From: Prevotellaceae bacterium UBA6858
Lineage (GTDB): Bacteria > Bacteroidota > Bacteroidia > Bacteroidales > Bacteroidaceae
Direction of reading: 5' to 3'
Assembly (NCBI GenBank): GCA_002451695.1
Contig: DKDC01000027.1
Coordinates: forward strand, 16,781-33,654
Length of the DNA stretch: 16,874 nucleotides
A model generated the notes under the pieces. That model did not search any database. It was not told the origin of the DNA and worked only from the letters and a program-made list of their open reading frames with translations. Below are positions 14,335-16,874 of the stretch, piece after piece. The position numbers and the translations under genes are program-made. Position 1 is the stretch's first letter. Each line of letters begins with the position of its first letter.

Positions 14335-15231
14335 TCAATTTTCCCGCTGCCTCAGCGCGGCAAGCGCTTCCTTGAGTTCCTCGTGGGTTTGCGGTGTTGC
14401 CGGCACAAGGGGCAGACGCAGGACATCGTTGACCCTGCCCTCTATCGACAGCAACGCCTTTATGCCCGCCGGGTTGCCGTTAACCGACATAAGCTTGTAC
14501 ATTGTGTTGAGCCTTCGGTGTATCTCCCGTGCCTCGGCCTCCTTTCCGCCGAGCTGCAGGTGTACCATTCCGGAAAAGAGCTTTGTAAGCGAGTTTCCTA
14601 TTACCGAAATAACGCCAACCGCCCCCAGGCCTATCAGCTCGTAGGTTATTGCGTCGTCCCCGCTGAGCAGGTCGAAACCTTCGGGCTTTCCCTGCATTAT
14701 GTCCTCAATCTGCGTTATGTTTCCCGAGGCCTCCTTTATGGCGATTATGTTGCCAAACTCGCGCGCGAGCCTCAAGGTTGTCTCCGCCGTTATGTTCACC
14801 CCGGTGCGCCCGGGAATGTTATAAAGCACTATGGGGAGCTTGGAAGCCTTTGCAAGAGCGGAAAAATGGCGGTATATGCCCTCCTGCGAGGGTTTGTTGT
14901 ACGAAGGCGCGGCCGACAGGATGCCGTCGAAACCGCCAAGGTCAGCATTCCTCACAGTTTCCACGAGGCGTGCGGTGCAGTTGTCGCTGATTCCTATCAG
15001 CAGGGGTATTCTGCGGTTCACTTTCCTCACGACTGCGGCCTTTATCATCTCGGCCTCCTCGGGCGATATGCACGGCACTTCGCTCGTGCTGCCCAAGGCG
15101 CAGATAAAGTCCGCGCCGTCGTTAATCTGCCGTTCCACAAGGTTTTCCAATGTGGGGAAATCAATCGTGCCGTCTGTGTTGAAAGGTGTTACCAAAGCCA
15201 CACCCAAACCGCGAAAAGGGTTTTTGTTCAT
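14335..15231 (-). CDS. dapA: 4-hydroxy-tetrahydrodipicolinate synthase
   Basis: This cytoplasmic enzyme condenses pyruvate with L-aspartate semialdehyde, the first committed step to meso-diaminopimelate and lysine. In the 298-residue TIM barrel, Lys166 (IAIKEASG) is the Schiff-base lysine, Tyr137 and Arg142 lie in LYNIPGRTGVN, and Tyr111 in PSYNKPSQEGIY completes the proton relay. The pyruvate-binding GTTGE motif reads GSTSE (47-51): Ser48 keeps a hydroxyl and Thr49 is retained, so activity is still expected. The usual family ends match (FRGLGVALVTPF at the start, NPAGIKALL near the C-terminus). Aldolases such as N-acetylneuraminate lyase share the fold, but Arg142 and the context of GSTSE favour DapA. 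It is first in a run with surface-protein and glycosidase genes, separated from the LRR start by 29 nt. Confidence 0.93.
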   Translation of the reverse strand: MNKNPFRGLGVALVTPFNTDGTIDFPTLENLVERQINDGADFICALGSTSEVPCISPEEAEMIKAAVVRKVNRRIPLLIGISDNCTARLVETVRNADLGGFDGILSAAPSYNKPSQEGIYRHFSALAKASKLPIVLYNIPGRTGVNITAETTLRLAREFGNIIAIKEASGNITQIEDIMQGKPEGFDLLSGDDAITYELIGLGAVGVISVIGNSLTKLFSGMVHLQLGGKEAEAREIHRRLNTMYKLMSVNGNPAGIKALLSIEGRVNDVLRLPLVPATPQTHEELKEALAALRQREN

Positions 15232-15263
15232 CTTATGCTCTGTATTATATAGTCTTCCGCACG

Positions 15264-15271
15264 CAAATTTA
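15264..15271 (-). promoter_or_regulatory. Bacteroidetes -7 box upstream of dapA
   Basis: Minus-strand TAAATTTG matches TAnnTTTG exactly and lies 32 nt before the dapA ATG. No TTTG is visible at the -33 distance, so support is partial. It would drive the dapA-LRR-GH43-GH43 run. Confidence 0.45.
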
Positions 15272-15368
15272 CTAATAATTACGCGAGTTCGGGATAAGAG
15301 ACTTCTAAAATTTGGACAGGCTTGCGCTGTTTCGCCACATTGCCGCGAAGGTTTGCATTGTTTGCGCC

Positions 15369-15495
15369 GTGCGGTTTAGGCGGTAATGTTTAGGGCGTAT
15401 GCCATACGCCAGTACGATTATAGCAAAACCATAACCGCCCGTCCTTTCCCGAGCGCCAAAAAAAATCACATTTGATGTAAGAAAAACTACATCAA
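15369..15495 (+). repeat. Composite palindromic repeat, copy D (truncated next to the IS)
   Basis: GTGCGGTTTAGGCGG (15369-15383), the palindrome GGCGTAT-GCC-ATACGCC (15394-15410) and a GCAAAACCATAACCGCC stretch occur in order. An A-rich run and the hairpin TTGATGTA/TACATCAA (15472-15495, 8-bp perfect stem, 8-nt loop) follow. This order matches copy B read on its minus strand (4075 to about 3974), including sequence between the palindromes. The part that in copy B follows next (the GGACGTAG stretch and the GTCTGAT hairpin with T-run) is missing. Sequence similarity stops 8-9 nt before the putative IS end. Confidence 0.7.
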
Positions 15496-15521
15496 TAGTT
15501 CGTTAAAATTTGAGATAAAGG

Positions 15522-16748
15522 CTAAGCGGCTTTCCGCTGCCAGCCAAAGAGTACTTTGATAGTATGACTAATTAACTTTCGGTTCGGCGTGTTCCGACAC
15601 TTGTCAAAAATTAATTTTGCGATGTATGTGCTTGCCATGAGTTCCTTGAAAGAAGCCATGGAATACGGCACTCTGTTTTCCTTCATCATGACCTTTGCAA
15701 CATTCTGTGATGCGAATGATGCGTTGTAGGAAAAGTCCAGTTGGTTCTTGTGTCTTGCCTGACAATGCGTAAGACCAGAGAACTGCTTTGCATCGCGGAA
15801 ACAAAACTCAATCTGGAATCTTGAGCGATATGTGCGCAATACATCCTCACCCGACATGGATGTCTTTGTGGAGAAGAAAAGTTTGTGCCTGCCATTAGGC
15901 ATAATCCAAATGACAAGGCGCACTTTCTGCTTCAGTGCCTTTGAATAGGCAATGAGTGTGTAGGCTGTGCCTTCAAGTCCCTCTATGTGCATCTCCGTCA
16001 TTCGTGTGAGGTCAAGTTTCTTACAATTGATTTTTCCGTCAAGTGTTTTCGGACGTCCAGGTTTCTTGGAACGCGGCCCAGTGTACACATAGTGTAGGCT
16101 GGCCGTGTCTCTGAAACGGCTGACTAGATGGAATCCATGCTCCTTGATTCCATCCACAAACGGGCGGATAGAGAAAAATGCGTCTGCAACAATGATGTCG
16201 GACACTTCCAACAGGTCTTTCCTGTAACGCTTGATGACCGCAATGTAATGCTGCACAAGAGTCATGCTGCGCAGTTTCAGCTCACTCGTTGATGGTGTTT
16301 GGTGGGCACGCAGCATCATGCAGTTGTTGGCGTATACATCAACAAGGGCTAGCCCCATAATTTCAAGACCATGTTTCATGGAACTTGCACATCCGGACCA
16401 GAAGGTACCGATATGCGGAGTTTTCTTGCCTGACTTGCTGATGTAACTAGGGTCAATGGCTATAGCCAACAGCCCGTCCATATTCAAGTAACGGCGGGAA
16501 AGGGCAAGATTGAACTTTACCCAGTTGATGCATTTGGCCCTACTGCGGTTGAAGTTTGTCCTGTAAGTCTGCTCACAATGGGCGCCGTAACGCTCCATTT
16601 GGGTGAAATTTATCTTTCTTTGTATTGCCATGTACAATAAAAGTATTTCCATGAGAAGATTCTCGAAAGTTTTTCCTAACTTTGCTGATGAACTTTTGAT
16701 AGCATCCCTGCAGATTTCCGTATATTGGTTGAGTGGTTCTGATGTCAT
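15522..16748 (-). CDS. IS4-family DDE transposase
   Basis: A 408-residue transposase that appears intact. The DDE catalytic residues are visible: Asp99 in IAIDPSYISKSG, Asp189 in IVADAFFSI, and Glu314 in the Y-(2)-R-(3)-E-(6)-K signature of the IS4 family (Tyr307, Arg310, Glu314, Lys321). A helical N-terminal region (1-90) with basic residues probably binds the terminal repeats, and the region from about 215 to 300 between the second Asp and the Glu is the beta-strand insertion typical of this family. The reading frame is uninterrupted from an ATG at 16748, so the element may be active. A 5-bp stem (15525-15538) overlaps the last codons but lacks a clear T-run. Subgroup within IS4 is not assigned. 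Confidence 0.94.
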   Translation of the reverse strand: MTSEPLNQYTEICRDAIKSSSAKLGKTFENLLMEILLLYMAIQRKINFTQMERYGAHCEQTYRTNFNRSRAKCINWVKFNLALSRRYLNMDGLLAIAIDPSYISKSGKKTPHIGTFWSGCASSMKHGLEIMGLALVDVYANNCMMLRAHQTPSTSELKLRSMTLVQHYIAVIKRYRKDLLEVSDIIVADAFFSIRPFVDGIKEHGFHLVSRFRDTASLHYVYTGPRSKKPGRPKTLDGKINCKKLDLTRMTEMHIEGLEGTAYTLIAYSKALKQKVRLVIWIMPNGRHKLFFSTKTSMSGEDVLRTYRSRFQIEFCFRDAKQFSGLTHCQARHKNQLDFSYNASFASQNVAKVMMKENRVPYSMASFKELMASTYIAKLIFDKCRNTPNRKLISHTIKVLFGWQRKAA

Positions 16749-16771
16749 TTTACTTTAAGCTTAGATAACTG

Positions 16772-16803
16772 TAAAGTTACTGATAATCAACCACTTAACC
16801 AAA
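16772..16803 (-). promoter_or_regulatory. Transposase promoter overlapping the putative IS end
   Basis: On the minus strand, TTTG (16803-16800) is followed after 20 nt by TAACTTTA (16779-16772), which matches the Bacteroidetes TTTG / TAnnTTTG promoter except for the last base. The -33 element lies inside the putative terminal inverted repeat, so transposase binding could repress its own transcription; that is inference. Beyond the IS end (16809-16874) only AT-rich sequence is seen. Confidence 0.55.
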
Positions 16804-16874
16804 TTTTATTAGTTATATTACATTAATTAACTCTCTCATTTTCAAACGATTACATTAGAATTAACAGAGTATTG

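Larger units (their letters stand above)
15504..16808 (-). mobile_element. IS4-family insertion sequence (ends tentative)
   Basis: The transposase gene is bracketed by the inverted 9-mers TAAAATTTG (15504-15512) and CAAATTTTA (16800-16808). Beyond the 9-mers the arms are only weakly similar. The implied length of about 1.3 kb is normal for IS4-type elements. No convincing target-site duplication was found, so the exact ends are uncertain. The interior has lower G+C than the surrounding genes, consistent with acquired DNA. Confidence 0.5.

Noticed and set aside
14101..15252. 383-codon + strand frame antisense to dapA and the LRR gene
   Set aside because: It is the antisense shadow of two well-supported genes; long antisense frames are expected at this G+C content.
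15525..15538. AGCGG/CCGCT stem as a transposase terminator
   Set aside because: The stem is only 5 bp, overlaps the last codons, and no clear T-run follows on the minus strand.
15496..16814. Target-site duplication around the IS (TAGTT on both sides)
   Set aside because: The two TAGTT words sit at different distances from the putative inverted repeats and are too short in AT-rich sequence to be convincing.

Overview
The window looks like a chromosomal segment of a Bacteroidales bacterium, most likely Prevotella or a close relative. Three things point there: several gene starts are preceded by the Bacteroidetes-type promoter (TTTG about 19-21 nt upstream of TAnnTTTG) instead of a sigma70 promoter; the protein families (BspA-like leucine-rich protein with a short C-terminal VDG...GGIYI-GKK tail, secreted GH28-clan and GH43 glycosidases, Bacteroidales-type IS4 transposase); and DHFR and DapA variants of the kind seen in this order. 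The genus is an inference.

Layout. 1-138: a copy of a dispersed hairpin repeat, then non-coding sequence. 139-816 (-): trmD. 872-2452 (-): secreted beta-helix glycosidase. 2631-3749 (+): dTDP-glucose 4,6-dehydratase, closed by a perfect-stem terminator. 3803-4223: gene-free, holding a composite palindromic repeat. 4224-5171 (-): secreted protein of unknown function, divergent from a four-gene (+) cluster at 5245-8660: small membrane protein, thyA, folA and an RsmF-type rRNA m5C methyltransferase. The thyA-folA pair joins dTMP synthesis to recycling of the dihydrofolate it produces. 8683-9862 (-): two adjacent paralogous membrane-anchored proteins of unknown function behind a very good promoter. 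9900-10060: another repeat copy. 10198-10563 (-): DMT/DUF486 membrane protein. 10656-15231 (-): a tightly spaced run in transcription order dapA, BspA-like LRR protein, GH43, GH43, ended by a hairpin plus T-run. 15369-15495: a truncated copy of the composite repeat, immediately followed by an IS4-family insertion sequence (about 15504-16808).

Two themes stand out. One is carbohydrate and surface biology: a beta-helix glycosidase, two GH43 arabinanase-like enzymes and a cell-surface-type LRR protein, with no SusC/SusD pair or dedicated regulator in the window. The other is a family of dispersed intergenic repeats made of hairpin modules (GTCTGATGTA/TACATCAGAC and GGGCGTAT/ATACGCCC types), present at four loci, one of which is cut off where the IS begins. 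This repeat family is the most interesting structure found here. No clearly new defence system, CRISPR array, tRNA or rRNA was seen.
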